The notes under the pieces: generated by a model
The model's input: the letters and a program-made list of their open reading frames with translations, nothing else
Databases searched by the model: none
Told to the model about the DNA's origin: nothing
Program-made: the position numbers and the translations under genes
In this document: piece after piece, positions 55,912 through 64,000 of the stretch
Position numbering within the stretch: the stretch's first letter is position 1
Layout of the letters: each line of letters begins with the position of its first letter
Assembly (NCBI RefSeq): GCF_037963835.1
Contig: NZ_CP150145.1
Location: 5,146,001-5,210,000, forward strand
Length of the DNA stretch: 64,000 bases
DNA from: Paenibacillus sp. FSL H8-0332
GTDB lineage: Bacteria > Bacillota > Bacilli > Paenibacillales > Paenibacillaceae
Direction of reading: 5' to 3'

Positions 55912-56820
55912 CTACTGTAGCGCCCGCTCCATGACAGCCATCCGTACCGGCACTCCGTTCGCCATCTGCGGGAAAATCCGGGACTGGCTGCTCTCCACCA
56001 CCGCATCGTCGATCTCCACATTGCGGTTGACCGGCGCCGGGTGCATGATGATTGTTGACGGGTCCAGCCTGGACGCCCGTTCCTCTGTCAGTCCGAAGTA
56101 CTCCCGGTACTGCTCAGCCGATAAAATAATGCCCGAAGCATGCCGCTCCAGCTGCACTCTCAGCATCATGACCACATCCGCTTTCAGCGCTTCTTCCATA
56201 GACACGTATGGAGCGTAGGCCGCAAGCTCCGGAGCCTGCATATTCGCCGGTGCGCAGAACTGCACGCTTGCCCCCAGTTTCGTGAGTGCCCAGAGGTTGG
56301 ACCGTGCTACCCGGCTGTGCATAATATCCCCGATAATCGAGACCTTCAGGCCCTTCAGTCCGTTAAAATGCTTGCGCATCGTGTACAGGTCCAGCAGCGC
56401 CTGCGTCGGATGCTCGTTGTTGCCGTCCCCTGCATTGATGAGTGGAATGCCTACCTTCTCGGCAAGCTGCTGCAGCACCCCGGCAGGCTTCAGCCGGACC
56501 ACTCCGGCATCGATACCCATTGACTCCAGTGTGCGCACTGTATCATAGATTGACTCGCCCTTCTCGACACTAGAGGCCGCAGCCGTGAAGTTCAGCACTT
56601 GAACGCCGAGGCGTTTCTCGGCCATCTCGAAGGAAAAGCGGGTTCTTGTACTATTCTCGAAGAACATATTGGCAACAAAATGGGCTCTCAGCACCGGCGT
56701 GAGCTTCTCGCTCTGTTGATCCCAGTACGCTGTTCTGTCTAACAGCTGGTTAATCTCCGACCCCGCCAGCTCCTTCATCCCCAGCAGACTGCGTTCCTTC
56801 ACTTTGGTTGCCGTCATCAT
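55912..56820 (-). CDS. pyrB: Aspartate carbamoyltransferase catalytic subunit
   Basis: A 302-residue enzyme with the carbamoyl-phosphate site FFENSTRTRFSFEMAEKRLG and the NAGDGNNEHPTQALLDLYTM motif. No pyrI regulatory subunit is present, as in other Firmicutes. GGGAGG precedes the start, three bases after pyrR. Confidence 0.97.
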   Translation of the reverse strand: MMTATKVKERSLLGMKELAGSEINQLLDRTAYWDQQSEKLTPVLRAHFVANMFFENSTRTRFSFEMAEKRLGVQVLNFTAAASSVEKGESIYDTVRTLESMGIDAGVVRLKPAGVLQQLAEKVGIPLINAGDGNNEHPTQALLDLYTMRKHFNGLKGLKVSIIGDIMHSRVARSNLWALTKLGASVQFCAPANMQAPELAAYAPYVSMEEALKADVVMMLRVQLERHASGIILSAEQYREYFGLTEERASRLDPSTIIMHPAPVNRNVEIDDAVVESSQSRIFPQMANGVPVRMAVMERALQ

Positions 56821-56822
56821 TG

Positions 56823-57404
56823 TTATCGTTCCTCCCGGTTTGAAATAATGTACACTTCGTCCTTGCCGTCATATTCGCTCAGGGACACTTCAATCTGCTC
56901 ATGCCTGGAGGTGGGTACGTTCTTGCCGATATAGTCGGGGCGGATGGGCAGCTCGCGGTGACCGCGGTCAGCCAGTACAGCCAGCTGGATCATCCGGGGC
57001 CGTCCGCAATCCATCAGCGCATCCATTGCCGCGCGGATCGTTCTTCCGGTGTACAGTACATCGTCGAACAGGATCACTTTCTTGTCCCGGGTGCCGCTGG
57101 TGCCGGGAGGCAGGATCAGGTTGCTGTTCACAACCGTCTTGTCCATCGCTTCCCGGTTATCCCCGCCGCCTTCGCGGTCATCGCGGTAATGGGTAATGTC
57201 CAGCTCCCCGTAAGGGATGTCCACGCCCTCGATTTCCTTAATGCGCTCCGCGATCCGCTGAGCCAGGTAGATCCCCCGGGTCCGGATGCCGACCAGCAGG
57301 CAATTCTCGATACCCTTGTTTTTCTCCAAAATCTCATGTGCAATGCGTGACAGTGCCCGGCGAATCGCCGTTTCGTCCATAATGACATTTTTTTCAGTAA
57401 CCAT
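56823..57404 (-). CDS. pyrR: PyrR, pyrimidine attenuation regulator/uracil phosphoribosyltransferase
   Basis: A 193-residue protein with the PRPP motif VILFDDVLYTGRTIRAAMDA and the family segments RRALSRIAHEILEKNKG and RGHRELPIRPDYIGKNVPTS. Bound to UMP, PyrR attaches to the leader of its own operon and promotes termination. ATG 57404 gives the family's usual N-terminus; a 26-codon upstream extension runs into the leader terminator and is not real. Confidence 0.96.
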   Translation of the reverse strand: MVTEKNVIMDETAIRRALSRIAHEILEKNKGIENCLLVGIRTRGIYLAQRIAERIKEIEGVDIPYGELDITHYRDDREGGGDNREAMDKTVVNSNLILPPGTSGTRDKKVILFDDVLYTGRTIRAAMDALMDCGRPRMIQLAVLADRGHRELPIRPDYIGKNVPTSRHEQIEVSLSEYDGKDEVYIISNREER

Positions 57405-57455
57405 CCTCTTTGCCATCCCCCTGCTTGATCGCCTGTTCAAGTTCCCCGGATAAAC

Positions 57456-57610
57456 CAAAAACTCCTTGCCCAAAGCAGGCAAGGAGTGAAATCCGCAGAT
57501 TCAAAAAGATGGCGTGTCCGCGCGCATAAAAAGACCCTCCGTACTCATACGGATTCCTTCTTTCATGACGCGAACCTCGATTCACGTTACCTTGCCAGCC
57601 TCACGGGACT
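57456..57610 (-). promoter_or_regulatory. pyr leader: PyrR-binding loop and attenuator terminator
   Basis: On the minus strand the PyrR-recognition sequence AGTCCCGTGAGGCTGGCAAG lies at 57589-57610. About 100 nt later, CTCCTTGCC and GGCAAGGAG form a terminator followed by TTTTTGG (57456-57487). GGCAAGG of the binding region can compete for the terminator arm sequence. This is the standard PyrR attenuation layout. Confidence 0.9.
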
Positions 57611-57639
57611 GAATTAAAGGCGCTATTCAACTATAGGGA

Positions 57640-57668
57640 ATTATGACAGATGGATGGGGGGATGTCAA
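57640..57668 (-). promoter_or_regulatory. pyr operon promoter
   Basis: TTGACA (57663-57668) and CATAAT (57640-57645) are 17 bp apart on the minus strand, about 30 bp before the PyrR-binding loop. Confidence 0.8.
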
Positions 57669-57733
57669 ATTATATTCGGGAGTGTGGGGGGGCAGCGGCT
57701 GCTAGAGGGTGGGATACATTTAGGTGAGGGGCG

Positions 57734-57860
57734 CGGCTGCGGTGATTTTGGACTTTCGGTCGCTGTTGTCTCCAGATTTATTTGAATTAACCGCTTAGCG
57801 GATTAAATCTGGAGACAAAGGCGAACGCTATCGCTCCTGCAGTTCCAAAATCCCCTCCGC
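57734..57860. repeat. Nested inverted-repeat element
   Basis: Inner arms TTGTCTCCAGATTTA (57766-57780) and TAAATCTGGAGACAA (57804-57818) are exact 15-bp complements. The outer arms GATTTTGGACT (57744-57754) and AGTTCCAAAATC (57841-57852), and flanking GCGG/CCGC bases, extend the symmetry. The centre contains the small palindrome CCGCTTAGCGG. It looks like a dispersed intergenic palindromic repeat rather than a terminator. Confidence 0.7.
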
Positions 57861-58025
57861 CGCTTCCACCTAAACGGTGCAGGACAAGGGCTTGCCATCC
57901 CCCCTTGGGAGGGGGCAGGCTGGGGGGGCACTATGGCGCTGCGCTGATCGTGCGGACTACACAACTGCAGAATGCAGGAATTGCACTAACGGCACAAGAC
58001 ACCGCATCAGCGGCAATATGCCGGC

Positions 58026-58262
58026 TCATTTAAAAAAAGTAACCGCCACAATCAAACTTAGTAACAACACGGGAATACCGTAGACAATCATGTATCCTAT
58101 ATATTTCACGGGTCCGGGAAGGCTGGTGAGATCAACTCGCCGAAAAGGCCCCCCGCCTTCGATCAGTTGCTGAGGCAGCAATTGTTCATCAATATAACCG
58201 GTACTGCCTTCAGCAATATCAGCTTTCTTATGGGTTTCAGCATGTGAGGGCGTTGTGTTCAT
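58026..58262 (-). CDS. Small hypothetical protein with C-terminal membrane segment
   Basis: A 78-residue protein, polar at the N-terminus with one C-terminal membrane segment (YMIVYGIPVLLLSLIVAVTF). ATG 58262 follows AGGAG at seven bases. No family is recognised. Confidence 0.7.
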   Translation of the reverse strand: MNTTPSHAETHKKADIAEGSTGYIDEQLLPQQLIEGGGPFRRVDLTSLPGPVKYIGYMIVYGIPVLLLSLIVAVTFFK

Positions 58263-58432
58263 CTTCTCTCTCCTAATGGAAAAATAATCGTCGTACAAAA
58301 ATCCATAGCCCAAGAGTCTAATTATTAGTTCTCATATTATACATTTTTTTACACGGGCGATCCACCCTAATTTCGTTCCAGCCCCTGCTCTGTTATGATA
58401 AAACTGGAATGGAACTGGAGGCGAAGAAAATC

Positions 58433-58993
58433 ATGAATGTGGAGTTTATTACTATAGAAGAGTGGGATGAAGCGTGGTGGGGACGGATGGAGCAGATCTA
58501 CCATGATGCTTTTCCCAGCGGAGCTAAGACAGAAGCGATTCTGCGGAGTATGCTGAACCGGAGGATTGGATACTTACATGCTGGGGTGCATCAGGGGGTG
58601 GTTGTTGCCATGGCGGTTACCGGTGTGGCGGGACAAGCTGCGGATAAAGTGCTGATTATTGATTACCTGGCAGTCGATAACGAATCGCGCGGAACAGGGA
58701 CGGGAACCTGGATGCTGGAGCAGATTAAAGCTTGGGCGGTACAGGAGCATAACATCCGGGGAATTATCATCGAAGCTGAATCTGGTGCTACGGAGTCGCA
58801 CAAGGAACGTATTCATTTCTGGGAGCGGAACGGGTTCGTCCTGACCTCCTATGTGCATCAATATCGAATGGTACCGGAGCCTTATCAGGCTATGATGCTG
58901 CCACTGGGTGAACCGGGGAATGTGCCGGATGATGGTGAAGCGCTGTTCCGCTATATCAATGCTTTTCATAAGGTGGCTTACCGGAAAGGTTAG
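58433..58993 (+). CDS. GNAT-family N-acetyltransferase
   Basis: A 186-residue acetyltransferase with YLAVDNESRGTGTGTWMLEQ as acetyl-CoA site and HFWERNGFVLT near the C-terminus. ATG 58433 has GGAGG 11 bases upstream; an eight-codon extension begins in the binding site region. Substrate unknown. Confidence 0.85.
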   Translation: MNVEFITIEEWDEAWWGRMEQIYHDAFPSGAKTEAILRSMLNRRIGYLHAGVHQGVVVAMAVTGVAGQAADKVLIIDYLAVDNESRGTGTGTWMLEQIKAWAVQEHNIRGIIIEAESGATESHKERIHFWERNGFVLTSYVHQYRMVPEPYQAMMLPLGEPGNVPDDGEALFRYINAFHKVAYRKG

Positions 58994-59244
58994 GCGGCAC
59001 TGCTTCCCTAATGTTGCACATTATGCAGGAATTCTTCCGCTCATGTGTGCTGTTGGGCCAATTGTTGCAGTTTTTGCAGGATTCATGCCAAATATTTATC
59101 ATCACCGAATGGATTGTTGTAAAAAGTGCAGGATTTGTGTATCCGGGCTTGGTTTGAGCGGTGCAAGGCTGCAATTTGTGCAACAAATTTGGGCCGGGCA
59201 GGGTCAGGGGGGCGGGGCGATCACTATGTAGATAGACGGCGGCA
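58994..59244. other. Intergenic region, T/G-rich repeats, no gene
   Basis: No supported gene. Several TTGCAGGATT/TGCAGGAATT/TTTGCAGGATTC-like words recur at 59011-59130, a low-complexity feature of the spacer. Confidence 0.4.
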
Positions 59245-59277
59245 AAAAAAACCGCCGCAGATTCCTCTACAGCGGCA
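59245..59277 (-). terminator. Terminator of the aminotransferase gene
   Basis: On the minus strand GCCGC and GCGGC enclose a short loop and are followed by GG and eight T. Confidence 0.8.
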
Positions 59278-59295
59278 TTCCATTCAAACCAAAAC

Positions 59296-60549
59296 TTAAA
59301 ATTCAAATTCAACGTCGCTCAGACGTCTTTGGATTTCGGAGATGACACGCTTCTCCTCTTCCTCGCCCTTGGCTACGAAGGTCACGGAGAAACGCACGAA
59401 CGCGCCGGCATCATCCCAAGGCACGGTGGAGATGAGCTTCTCGCGGATCAGGAACTGTGAGAAATCCTCGCCGGATTCGAAGCGGCGTCCGCCCTTGACG
59501 CCCTTAGGTGCAGCTACATACAGGAAGAAGGAACCCTTCGGCTTCTCGGCCTTGAAGCCCAGGCTGTTCAGTGCATCCACCAGCATGTTGTGGCGGCGGG
59601 AGTATTTGGCGGCAATCGCTTCGGTAATCTCAGGATGAGAGAGACCGAACGCGGCAGCTTTTTGAATCGCGATGAACTGGCCGGAATCATTGTTGTCCTT
59701 CACATCACTGAACGCCTTCACAATCAGCGGATTGCCGGCCACGAAGCCGATTCTCCAGCCGGTCATGTTGTAGGACTTGGACAGGGAGTGCAGCTCAACG
59801 CCGACATCCTTGGCACCAGGCACGGACAGGAAGCTCAGCGGCTTCACGCCGTCATAAGTCAATGCAGCATAAGGAGCGTCATGGATTACGACTACATCAT
59901 ATTTTTTGGCCCAGGCCACTACTTCGCTGAAGAACTCAGGTGTAGCACTTGCACCAGTAGGGTTATTCGGATAGTTGAGATAGAGCAGCTTCGCCTTGCG
60001 GGCTACGTCTTCAGGAATGGAGTTCAGGTCAGGCAGGAAGTTGTTCTCCTTCTTCAGCTCCACGGAGTAGACTTGTCCTCCCAGATACTTGGTATGGGTG
60101 CCCAGCACCGGATAACCCGGAATGGTCATGATCGTGATATCGCCCGGATTAATGAAGACGGATGGCAGCATAGCCAACGCAGGCTTAGAGCCGATTGAAT
60201 GCACGATTTCTGTTACAGGGTCAATTCCGTCCACCTGAAAAACTTCCTTAAGGTACACAGCCGCTGCGTCCTTAAATTCAGGAATACCGTTATCGGAGTA
60301 GCCGCGGTTCTCTTCCTTGGCCGCTTCCAGCGCAAGTCTGGACACGATGCCTTCATCCGCCATTTCGTCCGGCTCGCCGACGCCCATGTCAATCAGTTCA
60401 ATGTTCGGAAAATCCTGCTTCGCCGAGGCTTTGGCGCGTTTGATTTTCTCGAATTTGTAGATGGAGGTGTCCTTGCCGTATCCTTCACCGCCGATGCGGT
60501 CTGCAAAATTCGTCTGAATGAATGTAGCCTGATAGTGTTCAATACTCAT
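59296..60549 (-). CDS. dapL: LL-diaminopimelate aminotransferase
   Basis: A 417-residue fold-type I PLP enzyme. The lysine motif reads HSLSKSYNMTGWRIGFVAGN, with NYPNNPTGA and the N-terminal IDMGVGEPDEMADEGIV that is typical of the DapL-type. It would make LL-diaminopimelate for lysine and peptidoglycan in one step. The family also contains other aminotransferases, so substrate is inferred. Confidence 0.85.
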   Translation of the reverse strand: MSIEHYQATFIQTNFADRIGGEGYGKDTSIYKFEKIKRAKASAKQDFPNIELIDMGVGEPDEMADEGIVSRLALEAAKEENRGYSDNGIPEFKDAAAVYLKEVFQVDGIDPVTEIVHSIGSKPALAMLPSVFINPGDITIMTIPGYPVLGTHTKYLGGQVYSVELKKENNFLPDLNSIPEDVARKAKLLYLNYPNNPTGASATPEFFSEVVAWAKKYDVVVIHDAPYAALTYDGVKPLSFLSVPGAKDVGVELHSLSKSYNMTGWRIGFVAGNPLIVKAFSDVKDNNDSGQFIAIQKAAAFGLSHPEITEAIAAKYSRRHNMLVDALNSLGFKAEKPKGSFFLYVAAPKGVKGGRRFESGEDFSQFLIREKLISTVPWDDAGAFVRFSVTFVAKGEEEEKRVISEIQRRLSDVEFEF

Positions 60550-60650
60550 AATCTTCTACTCATCTCCTGGGCCTATGTTGTGAACCTATACTCTAAATAT
60601 GACGCAAATCCGGCCGCTGTTCCATGGATTTATAATCTATTGATTTGTAC

Positions 60651-61625
60651 TTATCTGCTGCGCAGCGTAAATAGAAGTTCTTCCATATCCGCCGGAATCG
60701 GCGCACTGAACTCCTTGTACTCGCCTGTAGAAGGATGTACAAATCCGAGTACCGCTGCATGCAGGGCTTGTCCGTTCATAGTAGTTCCCTTGCTGCGCCC
60801 GTAGATCGGATCACCCACCAGCGGATGGCCGATGAACTTCATGTGAACACGGATCTGATGCGTGCGTCCTGTCTCAAGCTGCAGCTCCAGCAGTGTGCAG
60901 TCACCAAACCGCTCCAGCACGGTAAAATGCGTCACGGAGCGCTTGCTGTTCTTCTCGGTTACGGTATACAGCTTACGGTCATGCGGATCACGGCCGATTG
61001 GTGCATCTACGGTCCCCTTGTCATGAGACAGATTGCCGTGCACCACTGCGATATAGCGGCGGGTCACGCTGTGCTCCTTAAGCTGGGCGGACAGCGAAGC
61101 ATGACTGGCGTCATTCTTGGCTGCCATAATCAGACCGGAGGTATCCTTGTCGATCCGGTGGACAATGCCTGGACGAATCTCGCCGTTAATGCCGGACAGG
61201 TCCTTGCAATGATACATCAGCGCATTGACCAGGGTGCCGGAGGGATGTCCCACTGCCGGATGCACGACCATGCCGCGTACCTTGTTCACCACTATCACAT
61301 CGCTGTCCTCATAAGCCACTTCCAGCGGAATATCCTGTGCAATCAGGTCCGTAACCTCGGGTTCCGGCACCGTAACCGTTACTTTATCGCCTTCGTTCAG
61401 CTTATAGTTCGCTTTAACCGGCGCGCCGTTAACCACTACATGGCCGCTGCTGATCCATAGCTGAACCTGGGAGCGCGAGATCTCGTCTTCCATGGCCTCT
61501 GTAACGTATTTATCAATCCGCTCCCGCGCATTGCCCTCGGCAACGATCCATTCGGTGACGTCTCTTTCTTCCTCGAGGGCGCCAGAATCCGCCAGCTCTT
61601 TGACGTCTTTGTTCAAATCATTCAT
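60651..61625 (-). CDS. RluD-family 23S rRNA pseudouridine synthase
   Basis: A 324-residue enzyme with an N-terminal S4 domain (ERIDKYVTEAMEDEISRSQV) and the catalytic Asp in HRIDKDTSGLIMAAKN. The order lspA-rluD with an 8-bp overlap is common in Firmicutes. Confidence 0.94.
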   Translation of the reverse strand: MNDLNKDVKELADSGALEEERDVTEWIVAEGNARERIDKYVTEAMEDEISRSQVQLWISSGHVVVNGAPVKANYKLNEGDKVTVTVPEPEVTDLIAQDIPLEVAYEDSDVIVVNKVRGMVVHPAVGHPSGTLVNALMYHCKDLSGINGEIRPGIVHRIDKDTSGLIMAAKNDASHASLSAQLKEHSVTRRYIAVVHGNLSHDKGTVDAPIGRDPHDRKLYTVTEKNSKRSVTHFTVLERFGDCTLLELQLETGRTHQIRVHMKFIGHPLVGDPIYGRSKGTTMNGQALHAAVLGFVHPSTGEYKEFSAPIPADMEELLFTLRSR

Positions 61626-62121
61626 TCCCTTCTTTGACTTCCTGTGATTCCTTCACCTCGGTGACTTCCTGTTCGCCCTTCACTTCCAGCAGCGTGTCCA
61701 GAATAATCAGCCCCACCCCGACCACGATACAGGAATCGGCCACGTTGAAGATCGGGAACGTATAGCTTCCGAAATTGAACATGAGGAAATCCACAACCTC
61801 ACCGCTTAGAATCCGGTCCAGGAAGTTGCCGATTGCTCCGCCAAGGACAAGCGCCAGTGCGGTTGGCAGCAGCTTGCGGGTCTTGCGGGCCTTGTTCAGG
61901 TACCAGACGATTCCGCATACAACGACTACCGTAATCACAATGAAGAACCACTGCTGCCCCTCCAGAATTCCGAAGGCGGCTCCACGATTGCGGTGCGACG
62001 TAATAATGAAGAAATCCTTGATTACCGGAATTTGCTCTGCGAGCTCCAGCCGGGTGGCAATCAGATATTTGGTACCCTGGTCAATCACAAATACAATTAG
62101 CGCAATCAGAAAGTACACCAC
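61618..62121 (-). CDS. lspA: Lipoprotein signal peptidase (signal peptidase II)
   Basis: A four-helix membrane aspartyl protease that cleaves prolipoproteins such as those encoded at 2394, 7899 and 29847. Motifs FVIDQGTKYLIA, NRGAAFGIL, GAIGNFLDRI and FNVADS, with both catalytic Asp, are present. GTG 62121 (167 residues) is chosen because GGAG lies 11 bases upstream and the length fits; an open extension to 62220 would add 33 atypical residues. A charged Glu/Lys-rich tail is unusual. Confidence 0.93.
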   Translation of the reverse strand: MVYFLIALIVFVIDQGTKYLIATRLELAEQIPVIKDFFIITSHRNRGAAFGILEGQQWFFIVITVVVVCGIVWYLNKARKTRKLLPTALALVLGGAIGNFLDRILSGEVVDFLMFNFGSYTFPIFNVADSCIVVGVGLIILDTLLEVKGEQEVTEVKESQEVKEGNE

Positions 62122-62306
62122 AGAAGTTGTCACTCCGTTCTTATTTTTCCCGCGGCTTCGCGGTACGAATACTGTATAAAGACTTGTATATTGTAGCACA
62201 GGCCTCAAGATACCGTCCATGGCATGGTCATACGGATCTGTAAAGTCAGGGCACTATTTGCCATCGCTAAAAAAGGGCCCCGGAGGCCAAGCTATCTATA
62301 CAAGCG

Positions 62307-62346
62307 GAAACGGTTTTGCCGTCTTTTTAAAGGACGGTACCGTTTC
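62307..62346. promoter_or_regulatory. Imperfect inverted repeat upstream of yteA
   Basis: GAAACGG..CCGTC and GACGG..CCGTTTC arms surround TTTTTAAAG, 30 bp before the yteA start and between the divergent lspA and yteA genes. It may be an operator or a leader hairpin. Confidence 0.45.
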
Positions 62347-62377
62347 AGCGATTAGCTACCGAAAGGAGCTCACAGCA

Positions 62378-63106
62378 ATGAGCCATCTTACATCACAGCA
62401 GCTCTCCGGGCTGCGTACTGCTCTCCTGCAGCAGCAGGAGGATATCAAGCACAGGCTGAGTAACAGCGGACAATATGGACTGCAGGAGTCTATGCGGGAT
62501 AACACTGGAGAGCTGTCCGAAATCGACAATCATCCCGGCGATGCCGCCACAGAGCTGTATAACCGCTCCATGGATATCTCCCTGCTGGAGCGCGATGAGC
62601 ATGAGCTGGACGATATTGAATCAGCACTGCGGGCGATGGACGAAGGAACCTATGGCATCTGCATCGCCAGCGGCGAACCCATTCCCTATGAGCGCCTGGC
62701 CGCCCTTCCCTCCACCCGCTTCACCAAGGAGCACGCCCCCCGCCAGAGCGCTCCATTCACCCGGCCGGCCGAGGAGGAGCTGCTGTCTCCGCCGTTTGGC
62801 CGCACCAGCCTGGATGAGCGGGACGATCAGAACGGCTTCGATGGCGAGGATGCCTGGCAGATCGTGGAGAGCTGGGGCAATTCGGATTCCCCTGCGATGG
62901 CTGAAGGCAGCAACATCGGCTCTTACAATGACATGGAGATCGAAGCGGACGAAACCGAGGGCTTCGTGGAGCCCTGGGAGAATTTCGTCGCCACCGACAT
63001 CACCGGCAACCATCTGACGATCATCAAAGGCAACAGCTACCGCCATTACATGGACGACGGGGAAGGCGACTACCTGCTGGACCCGACCCGAAAAGAACGG
63101 AAGTAG
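62378..63106 (+). CDS. yteA: YteA-family (DksA/TraR-like) protein
   Basis: A 242-residue protein with an N-terminal coiled coil (QQQEDIKHRLSNSGQYGLQE) and a DksA-like segment GTYGICIASGEPIPYERLAAL. The zinc-finger cysteines are mostly missing, as is usual for YteA. A long acidic C-terminal half follows. ATG 62378 follows AAAGGAG at nine bases. Confidence 0.85.
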   Translation: MSHLTSQQLSGLRTALLQQQEDIKHRLSNSGQYGLQESMRDNTGELSEIDNHPGDAATELYNRSMDISLLERDEHELDDIESALRAMDEGTYGICIASGEPIPYERLAALPSTRFTKEHAPRQSAPFTRPAEEELLSPPFGRTSLDERDDQNGFDGEDAWQIVESWGNSDSPAMAEGSNIGSYNDMEIEADETEGFVEPWENFVATDITGNHLTIIKGNSYRHYMDDGEGDYLLDPTRKERK

Positions 63107-63356
63107 CACAGCTGACACAGCAATTTAGTACAAACCATGCCCGAGCTAATGCTTGGCAATCGTTAGGAATGATCCGATAAGGGAGCTGGATTGGCTTAAT
63201 TGCACTTTGTACAAGTAAAACATCTGATTTATACGCGATATCCTGTTTAGTTGCATTCCGAACATCCTACAACTATCCCTGCGCTTGTCTTGGAGCCCTG
63301 TTCCATTTCCTTCTATTCGCAATCGCCATGCCCCACAATGTGGGGTTATTTCAGGT

Positions 63357-63914
63357 TCAGAACGTCTTCAGCTCCAACTGATGCTGGACAATCCGCACAA
63401 TGTCCGCGATATAGTCGCCAATGATCGGCAGATTCAGCGCACCCAGCACCTGAAGCACATAAATAATCGTCGCTGCAAAAAAAGTAAACCCGAGCGCTAT
63501 CCCCAGTCCCCTGGCCGCTCCGGAGAGGATGTTCAGCCAGATCAGCCGGAACGGAGAATACAGCAGTTCGGTGTATTCCGAGATCCGTGACTTCTCCATC
63601 TGCTGGGCCAGACTCGTGGTCATCCGGTACAGGGCGTTCAGCTTCTCTTCCGGGGGAAGATCGGCCGGATCAATGGCTGCTGTAACAGCCGCTGTAGGCT
63701 TAGGATTGGAAGCGCTTGGCTGACTTTTCTCAGGATATTCTGTGCCCGGATCTGTCTTGCCCGTTGGACCTGCTCCAGAATACGGGGGTTGCTTCTCATG
63801 CGGCGCGTCCTCCCTGTTGTTCCCTCTGTCTGTGGTTCTGATCGAAATTCTGCCCGGCCCTTCCGGCTGCTTCGGCTGCTCTGCAGGATTCTTCCCGTTG
63901 TTCCATCCACCCAT
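63357..63914 (-). CDS. DUF5665-like membrane protein
   Basis: A 185-residue protein. About 100 residues are Pro/Gly/Lys-rich and disordered. The C-terminal 80 residues (SEYTELLYSPFRLIWLNILS..) contain a membrane segment and match the DUF5665 pattern. AGGAGG precedes the ATG. The function is unknown. Confidence 0.7.
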   Translation of the reverse strand: MGGWNNGKNPAEQPKQPEGPGRISIRTTDRGNNREDAPHEKQPPYSGAGPTGKTDPGTEYPEKSQPSASNPKPTAAVTAAIDPADLPPEEKLNALYRMTTSLAQQMEKSRISEYTELLYSPFRLIWLNILSGAARGLGIALGFTFFAATIIYVLQVLGALNLPIIGDYIADIVRIVQHQLELKTF

Positions 63915-63952
63915 GCCCCTGTACCTCCTGGTTGTCTATAAGCCGCAAAACA

Positions 63953-63998
63953 AACGAGCCCGGTCGAAGAGAATTCTCTCTTCAAGCACAGGGCTCGT
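63953..63998 (-). terminator. Terminator of a gene beyond the right edge
   Basis: On the minus strand ACGAGCCC and GGGCTCGT with inner GAAGAGA/TCTCTTC pairing form a hairpin followed by TTGTTTTG. Confidence 0.75.
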
Positions 63999-64000
63999 CA

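Noticed and set aside
57394..57585. 63-codon frame spanning the pyr leader
   Set aside because: It runs through the PyrR attenuator terminator and the true pyrR start; its residues match no protein.

Overview
The window looks like chromosome of a Paenibacillus-type, endospore-forming Firmicute. The reasons are the pyrR-led pyrimidine operon with a PyrR attenuator, CUT1 sugar importers without their own ATPase, YesM-like sensor kinase, YjcZ, YjfB, YolD and YteA family proteins, a WGxxGxxG surface protein, dapL, strong AGGAGG ribosome binding sites and frequent TTG/GTG starts. All assignments come from reading the sequence; no database search was run.

1-12.9 kb is a fructan-utilisation locus on the minus strand. 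Two operons each carry a CUT1 importer (solute-binding lipoprotein plus two permeases) and a GH32 fructosidase. One also has a ROK fructokinase, the other ends in a sensor kinase cut by the window edge. A divergent LacI-type regulator (11860-12900) sits at the head of the larger operon, and a CcpA-type cre palindrome (about 5264-5280) at the head of the other. 13-16.7 kb holds a GH95-like glycosidase with a divergent AraC regulator.

16.8-26.9 kb is an island at a tRNA-Leu gene. An intact tRNA-Leu(UAA) lies at 26862-26947. A decayed copy of its 3' half, its terminator and the tail of the neighbouring gene lies at 16.8-18.95 kb, and a group II intron is inserted just behind the decayed terminator. 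The cargo is AT-rich: a four-gene, translationally coupled operon of AAA+ ATPase, subtilisin-like protease, small charged protein and DUF6338-like membrane protein (an extended IetAS-type candidate defence system), a RadC-like protein, two XRE regulators, and a lambda-like operator array.

27-37.3 kb is ordinary chromosome rich in small genes (peptidase, GNAT, lipoprotein, GH26-PA14 mannanase, NucA/B nuclease, ImmA/IrrE peptidase, undecaprenyl-diphosphatase) with a yolD gene broken by a nonsense codon. 37.4-47.5 kb is a decayed accessory region: membrane-anchored Mrr-like nuclease, cupin protein, a secreted beta-propeller-type gene split by a 1515-bp IS element with a 7-bp target duplication, a frameshifted serine recombinase, an FAD-oxidase fragment, a small phage-like operon and a broken tyrosine integrase next to tRNA-Ile/Met(CAU) and tRNA-fMet.

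48.4-57.7 kb is the pyrimidine operon pyrR-pyrB-pyrC-carA-carB-pyrF-pyrE, with promoter and attenuator visible; pyrP, pyrK and pyrD are absent. 57.7-64 kb carries a nested inverted-repeat element, a GNAT enzyme, dapL, rluD, lspA, yteA and a DUF5665-like gene.
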